This document shows, piece after piece, positions 9,381 to 18,350 of a stretch of DNA of 56,074 nt (position 1 is the stretch's first letter; each line of letters starts with the position of its first letter). Location: the NCBI GenBank assembly GCA_030267065.1, contig JAJDJF010000006.1, positions 1 through 56,074 on the forward strand. The letters are read 5' to 3'. Made by a program: the position numbers and the translations under genes. Source of the stretch: Desulfovibrio sp. OttesenSCG-928-C06. GTDB taxonomy: Bacteria > Desulfobacterota > Desulfovibrionia > Desulfovibrionales > Desulfovibrionaceae. The notes below the pieces were generated by a model that saw only the letters and a program-made list of their open reading frames with translations, was not told the origin of the DNA and searched no databases.

Positions 9381-9998
9381 ATGCATATTGATGGCAATAT
9401 TGTTTTTTGCACCGGTGGGTGCCGTAGCGGAAAAAGCGCATATGCCCTGAATCTGGTTTCCGGCCTGACATGCAAAAAAGGTCAGGCGGACTCTGCGGGG
9501 CAGTCGGCACCAAAGGTTTTTGTGGCCACCATGGAAGCGCGCGATGCAGAAAGCCGCGAGCGGGTGCGCCGCCATCAGGAAGAGCGAATGCAAGGGGACG
9601 CGAGTGAATGGCAGACTCTGGAAATCCCCATTGCGCAAGCCCTGAATTTACCGGAAAAGCTTGATGAAGCCTGCGCCCTGGGCGGCGCTGTGTTGCTGGA
9701 TTGTCTCAGTACATGGGTTAGCGCCTGCCTTGAGGCTGTGCGCATTAATGTTCCCGGTCTGGAGTACAGCCAGACGGAAGATATGATTGCGGAAGTTTTT
9801 GCCGCCGCGCTGCTTCGCCTGCGAAAAAGCGGCTTGCCTGTGGTAATTGTTTCTTGCGAGGTCGGGCTGGGGCTGGTCCCCGCAGACCGTGAAAGCCGCC
9901 TGTTCCGGGATGCTCTTGGCCGGGTGAATCAACTGGCCGCCGCCGCTGCTGATGAGGTTGTGGTTTTACTGAGCGGGCTGCCTTTACGCCTTAAATAA
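9381..9998 (+). CDS. cobU: adenosylcobinamide kinase / adenosylcobinamide-phosphate guanylyltransferase
   Basis: This enzyme phosphorylates adenosylcobinamide and then attaches GMP, giving adenosylcobinamide-GDP in late cobalamin synthesis. The P-loop GGCRSGKS is at residues 12-19, followed by the typical FVATME.RD.E...R...H..ER segment and, near the middle, the VLLDCLSTWV motif. At 205 residues it is slightly longer than the usual 180-190. The start is the first ATG; no strong ribosome-binding site is seen, so a few residues of uncertainty remain. The enzyme of the next step, CobS, is encoded far away at 33777-34526. Confidence 0.93.
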   Translation: MHIDGNIVFCTGGCRSGKSAYALNLVSGLTCKKGQADSAGQSAPKVFVATMEARDAESRERVRRHQEERMQGDASEWQTLEIPIAQALNLPEKLDEACALGGAVLLDCLSTWVSACLEAVRINVPGLEYSQTEDMIAEVFAAALLRLRKSGLPVVIVSCEVGLGLVPADRESRLFRDALGRVNQLAAAAADEVVVLLSGLPLRLK

Positions 9999-10213
9999 GT
10001 CGCTAGTGCTTTTTGTGCTATCTTCGCTTTCGGGGCAAGGCAAATTGGCTTTTCAGCAGTTTGTTTGCTTTTCGGAGTGTTTTTGTGTTTATTACGGCGT
10101 TTGTGTCACGCCGTTTATGGAATAATTCTTTTTCTAAAAGGAAATCGGTGTCTTCGGGCCTGGAGTCAGTTTACGGGCATTACGAAAGTTGACTTCAATT
10201 GTATAATATGCAA

Positions 10214-10231
10214 CGTTTTTTATATAAAACG
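10214..10231. promoter_or_regulatory. candidate operator upstream of the Rrf2 gene
   Basis: CGTTTT and AAAACG form inverted half-sites around a six-base AT centre, 30 bases before the Rrf2 start codon. A TATAAT lies just upstream at 10203-10208. Rrf2 proteins often repress their own gene, so autoregulation is inferred. Confidence 0.35.
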
Positions 10232-10261
10232 CTGAGTTTTTAACATACCTTGGGGGGTAAT

Positions 10262-10792
10262 ATGAAACTTTCAGCTAAGACGCGTTATGCCGCGAGGATC
10301 TTACTTGATCTCGCCCGGCATGACAAGGCGACGCCTGTTCCTGCAACCAGGCTGTCGCAACATACCGGAGTATCTGTGCAGTTCATTGAACAGATACTTA
10401 AACCGCTCAAACAGGCCGGATTGACCCAGAGTACAAGAGGAGCGAGCGGAGGCCACTCACTGGCCAAGAATCCTACTGACATTACGTTGGCAGACGTGGT
10501 CTACCTGATGGAAGGCGGCATACAGCTTACCCTGTGTGGCTCTGAAGATCGGGCCGTATGCGACAGCAAGGATTTTTGCGCTACCCGTTCAGCCTGGGTG
10601 CGCGTATCCAATTCCCTTAATCAGGAACTGGCCGCCATAACCCTGCAAGACCTTCTGGATGATTATAAAACAACCAATGATAAAACTGGAAAGAGCGAGC
10701 TTTTTCCGATTTGCAAGCTGCGGATGGTGCACCGTAAGGGGCGTCCTCCGCGCGGCAAGGCAGTTGCACGCGTCAGGCGCAAGGTTGCCTGA
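10262..10792 (+). CDS. Rrf2/IscR-family transcriptional regulator with a cysteine triad
   Basis: The 176-residue protein starts MKLSAKTRYAARILLDLA, the winged-helix start of the Rrf2 family. Cys92, Cys100 and Cys106 match in position the three cysteines that bind the [2Fe-2S] cluster in IscR, so cluster-based sensing is likely. Spacing is C-x7-C-x5-C instead of IscR C-x5-C-x5-C. A 25-residue Lys/Arg-rich tail extends the C-terminus. The start was set at ATG 10262 because GGGGGG lies 5 bases upstream. No isc/suf genes are adjacent, so the target is not shown by context. Confidence 0.88.
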   Translation: MKLSAKTRYAARILLDLARHDKATPVPATRLSQHTGVSVQFIEQILKPLKQAGLTQSTRGASGGHSLAKNPTDITLADVVYLMEGGIQLTLCGSEDRAVCDSKDFCATRSAWVRVSNSLNQELAAITLQDLLDDYKTTNDKTGKSELFPICKLRMVHRKGRPPRGKAVARVRRKVA

Positions 10793-10999
10793 TTCGGGTT
10801 GTAGCTGTTGATTTGAACCCAGTCTGTTTTGACAGCATTTTACGTCTGGTATGTCAGTGCTGGCGGGGATTCCCTGCCTGTGATATCCGCAGATGCAGTA
10901 CTGCACACCCAGACGTTTCAGGGCAGTGCGGTCCATCTGGATATGCTCTGGTGGCAGACTGGGTTTGAAAGGCGTCGGGGGAAAGGGCGCTTCTTTACA

Positions 11000-11105
11000 G
11001 CATTACCGCTTCAAATGATTGCCTGACTGGTTGGCAACGCTGCTTGGCAGCATCTGGCGGCAGGAGTTTCAAGATAGTTTCTTGCAGAGCATTTCAAGTG
11101 AGTGA
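11000..11105 (-). repeat. dispersed ~105-bp repeat, copy C
   Basis: The reverse complement aligns along its length with copies at 1161-1273 and 37374-37483 (shared CACTTGAAATGCTCTGCAAG, TGCCGCCA.ATG, TTGCCAACC and CAGGCAATCATTTGAAGCG blocks). It lies between the Rrf2 gene and a strong terminator. Confidence 0.7.
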
Positions 11106-11140
11106 TGCGTTACTATTGAATATTAATGTTGATTCCCAGC

Positions 11141-11176
11141 AAATAAAAAAGCCCGTGCAAGCGGGCTTTTTTATTT
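11141..11176. terminator. strong bidirectional terminator
   Basis: A 15-bp stem (AAATAAAAAAGCCCG with CGGGCTTTTTTATTT) around a six-base loop gives T tracts on both strands. It can end the Rrf2 transcript on the plus strand and read-through from rpsI on the minus strand. Confidence 0.85.
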
Positions 11177-11361
11177 GTCGGACTGGTTATTGATGGTAGC
11201 AGGCTCCATGCCACAATACGTCAAGAACGGCTTGACGCCAGATGTTTGCCGGGTGTTTACGTTTCCTCAAGGCTAAACGGCTTCAGGCATTAAGACTATC
11301 CGGCATTGCTGTTGTCGCAAGGCAGGGGCTGGAGCACTTTTGTATGCCTGCGCCTGAATTG

Positions 11362-11389
11362 AAAAAAAGCCCGCATACGCGGGCTTTTT
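11362..11389 (-). terminator. rpsI terminator
   Basis: AAAAAGCCCGC, ATAC, GCGGGCTTTTT forms an 11-bp stem with a T run on the minus strand, 43 bases past the rpsI stop. The roughly 185 bases between this and the terminator at 11141-11176 contain no recognised gene. Confidence 0.85.
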
Positions 11390-11431
11390 GTATTCTGTAG
11401 TATGAAGCGTAAGCTCCATGCCTCCAGCGAA

Positions 11432-11824
11432 TTAACGCTTGGAGTACTGGTAACGGGCGCGAGCAGCGCGCTGGCCGTATTTTTTACGTTCTTTCTTACG
11501 CGCATCGCGGGTAAGGAAGCCAGCTTTCTTGAGCTGGGGGCGCAGGTTGTCATCAACAACCAGAAGAGCGCGGGCAATGCCGTGACGCACGGCTTCGGCC
11601 TGGCCGCTTACGCCGCCACCCTGAACGTTGACCCGGATGTCGTACTTGTCGAGCAGCTTGGTGAGAACCAGCGGCTGGCGCACGATCATCTGGAGGGTTT
11701 TACGCGGGAAGTAAGTTTCAATGGAACGCCCGTTTACCTGAATCTGTCCGCTTCCGGCATAAAGGCGGGTGCGGGCAGTGGCGTTTTTGCGGCGTCCGGT
11801 TCCGTAATGAAAATCGTTGGACAT
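11432..11824 (-). CDS. rpsI: 30S ribosomal protein S9
   Basis: Ribosomal S9 whose C-terminal tail reaches the P-site tRNA. The protein ends in the diagnostic RARYQYSKR and contains [21 protein letters not shown]. The start was set at ATG 11824, giving 130 residues as in the usual family length, because the GGAG motif is 7 bases before it; an upstream ATG at 11830 is almost on top of the same GGAG and is less likely. It lies 22 bases after rplM, the classic L13-S9 pair, followed by an intrinsic terminator. Confidence 0.97.
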   Translation of the reverse strand: MSNDFHYGTGRRKNATARTRLYAGSGQIQVNGRSIETYFPRKTLQMIVRQPLVLTKLLDKYDIRVNVQGGGVSGQAEAVRHGIARALLVVDDNLRPQLKKAGFLTRDARKKERKKYGQRAARARYQYSKR

Positions 11825-11846
11825 GTTCATTCTCCGTCAGGCTGGC

Positions 11847-12281
11847 CTAGTAGGGCAGAACCAGGGTTTTGGGCTGCTGAGCAGCATGCGGATGCTCGGT
11901 GCCGGCATATATTTTAAGTTTTTTCAGCATGGCGCGGCCAAGGCGGTTTTTGGGCAGCATGCCGCGCACAGCGGCCTGCAGCACGAATTCGGGCTTGCGG
12001 GCCAGCATTTTTTCAAGATTGGTTTCTTTCAGACCGCCGGGGTAACCGGTGTGGCGGTAGTACATTTTGTCGGAAAGTTTTTTGCCGGTAACCGCGATTT
12101 TTTCGCAGTTCACAACAACGATGAAGTCGCCGTTATCCATATGCGGAGCGAATTCCGGCTTATGCTTGCCACGCAGGCGGTGAGCGATCTGGGCGGCAAG
12201 GCGGCCCAGAATTTTATTTTCGGCATCCACCACATACCAATCGCGCTTGATGTCTGCGGGGGTGGGGCTGAACGTTTTCAT
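11847..12281 (-). CDS. rplM: 50S ribosomal protein L13
   Basis: Early-assembly large-subunit protein. The 144 residues contain the family signatures [26 protein letters not shown] and RTHPGG-like TGYPGG and end with the [12 protein letters not shown] segment. The ATG at 12281 is preferred over an in-frame GTG at 12290, because AAGGAG is 8 bases upstream of the ATG and abuts the GTG. It is co-transcribed with rpsI. Confidence 0.97.
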   Translation of the reverse strand: MKTFSPTPADIKRDWYVVDAENKILGRLAAQIAHRLRGKHKPEFAPHMDNGDFIVVVNCEKIAVTGKKLSDKMYYRHTGYPGGLKETNLEKMLARKPEFVLQAAVRGMLPKNRLGRAMLKKLKIYAGTEHPHAAQQPKTLVLPY

Positions 12282-12379
12282 GAAAGACACTCCTTAAAAT
12301 GTGTCCGCGCCTTTTAATCCGGGCGGACCGGCACGGGCCTGTATGTGGCCCGCAACGAAAAATACGTTCTGAAAGACGG

Positions 12380-12410
12380 ATTACCTAAAGGTTTATCCGC
12401 CTGATGTCAA
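12380..12410 (-). promoter_or_regulatory. candidate rplM-rpsI promoter
   Basis: On the minus strand TTGACA (12405-12410) is followed after 17 bases by TAGGTAAT. The ~100-base leader that follows includes a GGGCC/GGCCC hairpin near 12340, which might take part in ribosomal-protein feedback, but no known leader motif was recognised. Confidence 0.45.
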
Positions 12411-12565
12411 CACAAAACAACACGACCCGCAAATAATAGTATCTGCAGGGGATTGTGATTTGCCTTCTCAGGGCATATCATGGCAGAAGCGGCAAGCCGC
12501 TCCAATAACGGGTCCGGATGCAATATAACAAATTCGTCTTCACTTCAACTTTTTTCGGACGATAA

Positions 12566-13891
12566 ATGGTAAATATACGCAAAAGCCTGCTCCAGTTTGT
12601 GTTTGCGGGCTCCTACATGAAGCGCTGGAACGACAAGCTCAGGCCAATGGAATTTATTGAGGCCGACAAGCAGGCCCATAAAATGATTGTAGCCTGGATT
12701 TTATGCCGTCTGAACGGCGATGAAAGCCCGGCCCCATCCCCTGCCCAGCCTGCTTACCTGCCGGGTTACGAACCGGGCTACCCGGAAAACCGTCTGAATC
12801 TGGAGCTTGAGGTCATCGAGCGCGGCATGTTCGAGTACTTCTTCCGGCTGGTCATCACGGACATCAAGCCGCCGGTATATTACCGCATCAAGAACAACCC
12901 TGATGACTACCGTCAGCTTTCCGACTGGGTGCTTTCCGAACTGGAGCCGATGCTGCGCCCGCTGGACGAGGAGTTCTGGCAGCGCCTTGAAGCGTATATC
13001 CGCGGTCCGGAAAAAAACGATCTGGCGGCGCGTATTCTGGATGCCGCCCACAACTACGCCAGTAACTGGGAGTTGAGTATCCTGAGCCCCATGAACGCCT
13101 TTGACCCGGAAATGCCGCATATCGAGGCCGATTTTCAGCGTAAGCTGGCATCGGGCAAGAATCTGGCCGGGATGAGCGAACTGCTTGGGGATGCGCCTGT
13201 TTCGCCCGCCACCACCGCCCAGACCTCCGGCACGGCTCTGGGGCGCTTTGCCAAGCTATGCGGCCAGTTGCGCTTCCAGAAGCGCTGGTCGCAAACGCCG
13301 CGCGTGCCGGAAACCTCGGTGATGGGTCACATGTTCATGGTGGCCTGTTATGCCTATTTTTTCAGTCTGGCTGCCGGGGCTTGCAAGGCCCGCCGCGTGA
13401 ACAACTTTTTTTGCGCACTCTTCCACGATCTGCCGGAGCTTCTGACCCGCGACATCATCTCGCCGGTAAAAAAATCCAGCGACAGCCTTGGCGAGCTTAT
13501 CCGCGCCTACGAGGACGAGGAACTGGAGCGCCGCGTGTTCAAGCCCCTGCTTGATGAAGGGCATACGGATCTGGTGGAGCGTCTCTCCTATTATCTGGGT
13601 AGCGCGGTGGGATCGGAATTCAAGGAATGCATCAGGAAGAACGGCACGCCAACGGTGGTAAGCCTTGAGGAACTGGAGAGCCTGTACAATCAGGATGCCT
13701 TTGACCCCAAGGATGGCAAGCTCTTAAAGGTGTGCGACAACCTTGCCGCCTTTATCGAGGCTTATACCGCCATGCGCAACGGCATCAGTTCCGACCAGCT
13801 TTATCAGGCCATCTGGCGCATTCGCGCAGAGAACGCCAAGCTGGTTATTGGCGGGGTGCATGTAGGGGCGCTGCTGGCGGACTTCGACTAG
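12566..13891 (+). CDS. HD-domain phosphohydrolase family protein (YfbR-like)
   Basis: The 441-residue protein carries an HD domain around residues 255-320: His in GHMFMVACYA, then HD in FHDLPELLTRDIISPVK. That arrangement resembles YfbR-type 5'-deoxynucleotidases and related HD hydrolases (metal-dependent phosphomonoesterases). A second half-domain of similar helical character occupies residues 20-190, so it may be a duplicated or divergent HD protein, as its length is about twice that of YfbR. Substrate is not predictable. The ribosome-binding site is weak. Its TAG stop codon coincides with the start of a palindromic repeat element. Confidence 0.8.
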   Translation: MVNIRKSLLQFVFAGSYMKRWNDKLRPMEFIEADKQAHKMIVAWILCRLNGDESPAPSPAQPAYLPGYEPGYPENRLNLELEVIERGMFEYFFRLVITDIKPPVYYRIKNNPDDYRQLSDWVLSELEPMLRPLDEEFWQRLEAYIRGPEKNDLAARILDAAHNYASNWELSILSPMNAFDPEMPHIEADFQRKLASGKNLAGMSELLGDAPVSPATTAQTSGTALGRFAKLCGQLRFQKRWSQTPRVPETSVMGHMFMVACYAYFFSLAAGACKARRVNNFFCALFHDLPELLTRDIISPVKKSSDSLGELIRAYEDEELERRVFKPLLDEGHTDLVERLSYYLGSAVGSEFKECIRKNGTPTVVSLEELESLYNQDAFDPKDGKLLKVCDNLAAFIEAYTAMRNGISSDQLYQAIWRIRAENAKLVIGGVHVGALLADFD

Positions 13892-14036
13892 GTCGTGCCG
13901 GCATTCAGGCGCTTTTGCCCTCTCGCTGCGTCAGAAAGTATTTTTACTCCGGTCACATACCGTAAGAGTATGCTCCCTCCGCAAAAATACTTTCTTCCTT
14001 GCGAGAGAACAAAATCACTCTGAATGCCGACACGAC
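13889..14036. repeat. palindromic dispersed element P1
   Basis: Two 56-base arms (13892-13947 and 13981-14036) are about 75% complementary and enclose a 33-base loop that itself holds CATAC/GTATG. Beginning with the HD gene stop codon, TAGGTCG....TTCAGGCG..TTTGCCCTCT.GC..CGTCAGAAAGTATTTTT recurs in inverted orientation at 48143-48274, again starting at a stop codon. A related shortened copy lies at 55768-55840. Confidence 0.75.
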
Positions 14037-14099
14037 CAGGGGTTTTGCTAACCATCCCGGCTTCAAAGAAACGTTTTTTCTTTTTATGGTGTTACAGAT

Positions 14100-14148
14100 A
14101 GAAGATGGCCTCAGCGTGTGTTGCGCACTGAGGCCATCTTCTATTTTT
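14100..14148 (+). terminator. intrinsic terminator
   Basis: A perfect 15-bp stem (AGAAGATGGCCTCAG with CTGAGGCCATCTTCT) around a 13-base loop is followed by ATTTTT on the plus strand. It would end transcription coming from the HD-domain gene. Confidence 0.85.
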
Positions 14149-14203
14149 GCGTCTTCCTGTGGAAGAATTATGCTTTCGGATACGCGATTTACTGGAGCTG
14201 ATT

Positions 14204-15532
14204 CTAATATTGCGGCAAAAGCCCGGCAATTTCCGGGTCGGACGGAATGGAAGAGCCAAGGTCTTCAAAGTCTGCGCCAAAGCTTATTTCCGGTGTCCAT
14301 TGGCTGATGCCCGGCTGGGGCCATTCGTAGAGCTTGATCAGGTTTACGCTGCGCCCTTCCGGATAGGGGCGCGACCAGATCAGCGGGTATCCGCCTTCGG
14401 TTGAAGCGTAGGGGAAGCTAAGGCCGCTGCCGCCGCCCAGCAGAATATGGTACAGGCCGGGAGTTTGCCCGATGAAGTGCCGCTCCACCCGGTATCCCCA
14501 TGGGCTTACGCCGATCAGCAGGTCCACTTGCGGGGCTAGCTGCCTGCCGCATTTTGCCGCTTCTTCAAGGTAAGCGGCGTGGCTTGCCAGTTCTGCCTCG
14601 GTCAGCGGGCCGCGCTGCGCTATGGGCAGGGTTGATTTGACACTGCTGCCCGTGTTGCCGGAAGTGGTGCTGCGCGTTGCTGTTTGCGGGGCTGCCCGGA
14701 AAAATACCACGCCTACTCGCCGCCCGCTTACCTCAAAAATCCTGCTTATCGGCTCTGCTTGCGGTTGCCAGAAGTTTTCCGGCAGTTTGCCGCCATCCTG
14801 CGTGAGCCAGCTAGCGGCCTTTGGTGAAACGTAGACGGCATCGGCCCCAAGCAGCCGGTAAACCTCGGCCACCTGCCCCACAGAAGGTTCGCTACGCCAT
14901 TCCCGCCTGCGCTGGTATGGCGTGTCAGCATCAAATTCGCCGGGACCAATAAAAAAGAGAGTAGGGGAGTCGCCAAGGCGTAACCTGTTGAAAAATCCGG
15001 CCCGACGGGCCAGCCCGCCAAAGCGGGTGTTGCCTCAGGTGCCGCAGGGCAAAAGCTCGCCCCTTGTTTCGGCGCAATAGGCTATTTGCAGCACCGGAGC
15101 GCGGTTAAGCAGTTCGCCAAGGTACACGCCTTCCTGATACAGACCATCGTCACCCCGCTCGCTTTCACTCTGCCTCCAGCCACCTGTCTGATTCGATGTT
15201 CGCCCGGATGTCTGTTCAGATGTTTGCCCATATGCCTGGTCATATGCTTGTTCAGACACTTGGGCAGATGTTTGGTCTGGCAGTCCGTTTGTGGCGTATC
15301 CTGCCTGCTGCGGGCTGTAGCTGCCTGCTGCAGGAGCCGCAGGCGTGATCACTTCTGCGGCAGAGGCCGCGCCAACGCCACAGGGCTGAAGACAGGCAAT
15401 CAGCATGTACAGCATAACCAGCATGGGCAGTAGCACCAGCCGGGGTTGCCCCGGGCGTGCGGCCACCCATGCGCTTGGAATGGCGGGAGAAATAAAAGCC
15501 GCGCAACGGCTGAAAAATGTACGACAGGTCAT
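14204..15532 (-). CDS. UshA-like metallophosphoesterase, candidate selenoprotein (in-frame UGA)
   Basis: Two open segments in one frame (15697-15035 and 15034-14204) are separated by a single TGA at 15035-15037. Coding similarity continues across it: ETRGELLPCGT, stop, then GNTRFGGLARRAG, which matches the P-C-G-x-x-G-N....GGLARRA start of UshA-like exported metallophosphatases. Reading TGA as selenocysteine gives about 442 residues with Sec166 in a C-G-T-U motif. N-terminally there is a hydrophobic segment with LIAC (lipobox-like) and a Gln/Thr/Ser-rich spacer (about residues 70-135). The C-terminal part continues as VDLLIGVSPWGY and IWSRPYPEGR. The start (ATG 15532) is uncertain, with no good ribosome-binding site; ATG 15574 or 15697 are alternatives. 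A nonsense mutation or sequencing error is the main rival explanation. Confidence 0.7.
14999..15027 (-). promoter_or_regulatory. candidate bacterial SECIS hairpin after the UGA
   Basis: Starting 8-24 bases after the TGA, the RNA can form alternative GC-rich hairpins. GGCGGG/CCCGUC has loop CUGG, and GGCCC/GGGCC has loop GUC, with guanines in the loop 24-29 bases from the TGA. Bacterial SECIS elements lie just 3' of the UGA with a guanine in the apical loop, so position and form are compatible. Confidence 0.45.
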
Positions 15533-15743
15533 GGGGCGACTGTATTGGAAAAGCCCCGGCGCTGTCAAAGCCATTACCCGGACATCTGTGCAGGTAAAGG
15601 CCCAGATAGCCGTACTGATAATCGTGCTGGCAACCGTACCGGCACGGCGACAGCACGGGGACAGTGCTGGCACGCCTTGTACGTTATGGTATTGCATCGG
15701 TCCGGTTTGAGCTGCCGGATGCAGGCTGCGCGGTCAGGTATGC

Positions 15744-15773
15744 AAAAGGGGCCGGAAGATTCCGGCCCCTTTT
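15744..15773. terminator. bidirectional terminator after the HU/IHF gene
   Basis: AAAAGGGGCCGGA, AGAT, TCCGGCCCCTTTT is a nearly perfect palindrome with T runs on both strands. It ends the HU/IHF-like gene on the minus strand and separates it from the UshA-like gene. Confidence 0.85.
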
Positions 15774-15862
15774 GGGGTACGCATAAGAAGAATGCTACAA
15801 TAATGAAATCGCGAACTGTCCTGAAATGCTGAACCGTTTGCAATCGGGCGTGGGCTGCCGGA

Positions 15863-16147
15863 TTATGAGGTTGTTTCGTTCAGGTAGTCCTTGAGGTCTT
15901 TGCCGGCGCGGAAAAAGGGAAGCCGCTTGGGAGCTACGTTCACCAGTTCGCCGGTTTTGGGATTGCGTCCGGAATATCCTTCGTAGGTTTTGAGCTTGAA
16001 GCTGCCGAGTCCGCGGATTTCCACGCGGTTTCCGGCGATCAGCTCATCTTTCATGCAATCGAAGAAGGTGTTGACCACAACAGTAGCTTCTTCGGCAGAG
16101 AGGCCGTTTTCTTCGGCCAGGGATTTGATCAGTTCGCTTTTATTCAT
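15863..16147 (-). CDS. HU/IHF-family DNA-bending protein
   Basis: The 94-residue protein has the whole HU/IHF fold: dimerising helices (NKSELIKSLAEENGLS), the beta arm with GSFKLKTYEGYSGRNPKTGE and the C-terminal FRAGKDLKDYLNE. Conserved Pro of the intercalating arm follows GRNPKTG. It resembles IHF-beta or HU subunits; which of these cannot be settled by eye. The start at 16147 is supported by GGAG 6-7 bases upstream; longer readings lack this. It appears monocistronic, bounded by a strong terminator, with direct repeats in its upstream region. Confidence 0.93.
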   Translation of the reverse strand: MNKSELIKSLAEENGLSAEEATVVVNTFFDCMKDELIAGNRVEIRGLGSFKLKTYEGYSGRNPKTGELVNVAPKRLPFFRAGKDLKDYLNETTS

Positions 16148-16295
16148 GAAGTCTCCTGCATTAGCCAGACAACAGATTTTTGTTGCCTGCAAATTCCCGC
16201 ATGTGCCCAACATGCGGCTACATCTGTATATATATGATATTGCCTGACAATGCGGCAAAAATCAATATTCAAACTAAATATTACTGTTAAACTGC

Positions 16296-16374
16296 AATAA
16301 AAAATATGAAGCGGGGGGGCCTGTATAACGCAAGTCATTAATAAAAAATACGAAGCTTGAGGGCGGCATAACGG
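16296..16374. repeat. tandem direct repeat upstream of the HU/IHF gene
   Basis: AATAAAAAATATGAAGC at 16296 and AATAAAAAATACGAAGC at 16340 start two ~35-base units that also share GGGC..G.ATAACG further on. The period is 44 bases, about four helical turns, compatible with a pair of protein-binding sites. Confidence 0.6.
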
Positions 16375-16389
16375 GGACCTCTCCATATG

Positions 16390-16434
16390 CGAGCCCCCCT
16401 TCTTCAGGTGAAGAAGGGGGGCTCGGTGGCATTT
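16390..16434 (+). terminator. strong hairpin with plus-strand T tract
   Basis: A perfect 16-bp stem (CGAGCCCCCCTTCTTC with GAAGAAGGGGGGCTCG), loop AGGT, is followed after six bases by ATTTTT on the plus strand. There is no plus-strand gene upstream; it may instead stop the MinD-like transcript on the minus strand. Confidence 0.65.
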
Positions 16435-16580
16435 TTGCTTTTATATAGTGCGCATTTTATTTATCCGGTTGCATCTTTCGCTTTACAACATGCGAAATGT
16501 ATTGAGTTTTTTTTGCATGTATTCAAGCTTGAAGCAATCCGGCAGCATGTTGTGACGCTTACTATGCCGCGTGGCTACTT

Positions 16581-17402
16581 TTATTCGCGGATAATTGCGC
16601 CGGGCATGCGCAAGGGCGAAAGCTGGGCAATGCGCGGCAACATGCTGGTACGCAGTTTGGACAGCTTGTCTGCAACTTCTTCAAAATCCTTGGCGCTTTT
16701 TGATTTGGGGAACTCCTGCAACATGGGCTTCTGGCGGCGCACCGCTTCCAGCAGGTTGTTGTCGTGGCTGATGCCGCCCAGACTTACCGGGGTAATGCCC
16801 AGAAAATGCGTGCAGGCGGCAGCCAGCCGCTTGAAGGATTGCTCCTCCTGCTTGGCGGATTCTACCTGATTGACCAGCACCAGATGATCGCGAATACCCT
16901 GACGCGCGGCCAATACCTTGATCAGCGCGTAGCTGTCGGTGAGTGAGGTCGGCTCAGGGGTAATCACCATCACGCGCATCATGGCCATGGCAGCAAAGTG
17001 CTGTACGGTGGGCGATATGCCAGCGCCGATGTCCATGATCACATAGTCGTACGAACTGGCCAGGGCACCAAGTTTTTCAATGACTATGGACGGCACAAGG
17101 TGCTGGTTCTCAAAGCTTTCGGCCACGCCGGAGCTGGCGGGAAGCAGGTCAAAGCCGGTGGGGGTGATTGGCACCAGCACTTCTTCCGGGCGCAGGCTGC
17201 CGTCCACCAGATGCTGGAGGTGTCCGGTTGGGGTAATTCCCAGCAGCACGTCCAGATTGGCCAGCCCAAGGTCGCAGTCCATCAGAAGAACCCGCGCGCC
17301 TTTTTTGTTCAGTGCAAAGGATGTGTTGAGGGCAAGGTTGCTTTTGCCTACTCCGCCTTTGCCGCTCAGCACGGCTATGCTCAAGGTTGTATTATCTGAC
17401 AT
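16581..17402 (-). CDS. MinD/ParA-family ATPase (FlhG-like)
   Basis: The 273-residue P-loop ATPase has the deviant Walker A GKGGVGKS (residues 14-21), the switch segment DCDLGLANLDVLLG and the VIMDIGAGISPTVQHF segment. These match the MinD/FlhG group that sets flagellar number or cell-pole position. FlhG usually lies beside flhF and flhA, but those are not here, so the exact role is unsettled. A C-terminal amphipathic membrane helix typical of MinD is not obvious. It follows the diguanylate cyclase gene by only 6 bases and is the last gene of that series. Confidence 0.88.
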   Translation of the reverse strand: MSDNTTLSIAVLSGKGGVGKSNLALNTSFALNKKGARVLLMDCDLGLANLDVLLGITPTGHLQHLVDGSLRPEEVLVPITPTGFDLLPASSGVAESFENQHLVPSIVIEKLGALASSYDYVIMDIGAGISPTVQHFAAMAMMRVMVITPEPTSLTDSYALIKVLAARQGIRDHLVLVNQVESAKQEEQSFKRLAAACTHFLGITPVSLGGISHDNNLLEAVRRQKPMLQEFPKSKSAKDFEEVADKLSKLRTSMLPRIAQLSPLRMPGAIIRE

Positions 17403-17408
17403 TTCTGC

Positions 17409-18350
17409 TTACTCCGGAGTTGTGAAAAGAAATTTTTTCTCGTGCGAGAGTACCATGCAGTCGGACGGGCTGCGTCCCTGTGCTTCGGCCATGATACAGA
17501 CCTGATTTTTGCCCTTGCGCTTGGCATCGTACAGGGCGGCATCGGCCCGCTTGAACAGCTCGTCGGGGCTGGTGTAGCCGGTATCCGGCCCAACCGAGGC
17601 CACCCCGGCCGAAAAATTAACATTGAACTCTGGCGAATCATCGCAACGTATCGCGTGCGCGGCTATGTCGCTGCAAACGCGTTCCAGCATGTTCCGTGTA
17701 ACCCAGCAGTTGCTGCCCGGCAGCACAATGGCGAACTCGTCGCCGCCAATCCGGGCCACCATTTCAAAAGAGCGGTGCCCGGCCTGCAAAAAGCCGCCGA
17801 TCTCACGCAGCACCTTGTCGCCACACTGGTGGCCCATGCTGTCGTTGATGCGTTTGAAGTCGTCCAGATCCAGCAGCACCAGACTGAGTGGGGTATTGTT
17901 GCGCCGTGCCCGTTTAAGCTCTATTTCGATGTAATTGTCGAAGTAGCGGCGGTTGGCAAGACCGGTAAGCGCGTCATGGTCGCGCTGGTAGACGAGCTGA
18001 TCCAGCATGGCGGTGATGGAACCCATGCTGACGGATGCCTCCGCATGCAGCGGAATGGCAATCCACGAGGCCAGATTATTGTCATGGGCCAGCGTTTCCC
18101 ACTGCTCTTTTGAAAGGCCCTGCACCATGCGGCCCACCAGCACAGAACCGGTACTGTTCACAGCAGGCGTAATCTCGCTGGATAAAAGCGAGGCCACTCT
18201 GGAAAGCTCGGCCCGGAATTCCCGTACCAGTTTTTCCGTATCCGCGTGCGCGGGGCCGTTCTGCTCGCCGGTACCGGCAACGGACGGCGCAAGGTCCTGT
18301 GCGCTGGCGGCGCCTTCCGGCTGGCTGCTAGTTTTTTGTCGAGTGCTCAT
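17409..18350 (-). CDS. GGDEF-domain diguanylate cyclase
   Basis: The protein has 313 residues. An N-terminal helical region (about 35-115) of unknown sensing function precedes a GGDEF domain (about 122-290) with HDALTGLANRRYFD and the intact active-site GGDEF at 202-206, so synthesis of cyclic di-GMP is predicted. The autoinhibitory I-site expected five residues upstream (RxxD) reads R-S-F-E, so product inhibition may be weak. The start overlaps the end of prfB by 23 bases, and minD-like follows closely, so the three genes may be co-transcribed. A PilZ protein, a possible cyclic di-GMP receptor, lies at 22399-23499. Confidence 0.92.
   Translation of the reverse strand: MSTRQKTSSQPEGAASAQDLAPSVAGTGEQNGPAHADTEKLVREFRAELSRVASLLSSEITPAVNSTGSVLVGRMVQGLSKEQWETLAHDNNLASWIAIPLHAEASVSMGSITAMLDQLVYQRDHDALTGLANRRYFDNYIEIELKRARRNNTPLSLVLLDLDDFKRINDSMGHQCGDKVLREIGGFLQAGHRSFEMVARIGGDEFAIVLPGSNCWVTRNMLERVCSDIAAHAIRCDDSPEFNVNFSAGVASVGPDTGYTSPDELFKRADAALYDAKRKGKNQVCIMAEAQGRSPSDCMVLSHEKKFLFTTPE

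Larger units (their letters stand above)
16148..16580. other. intergenic region between HU/IHF and the MinD-like gene
   Basis: No open frame of note is seen. It contains an AT-rich stretch next to the HU/IHF gene, with a possible minus-strand promoter TTGTCA...TACAGA (about 16216-16243). It also holds a 44-base-period direct repeat and a strong hairpin, annotated separately. Confidence 0.4.
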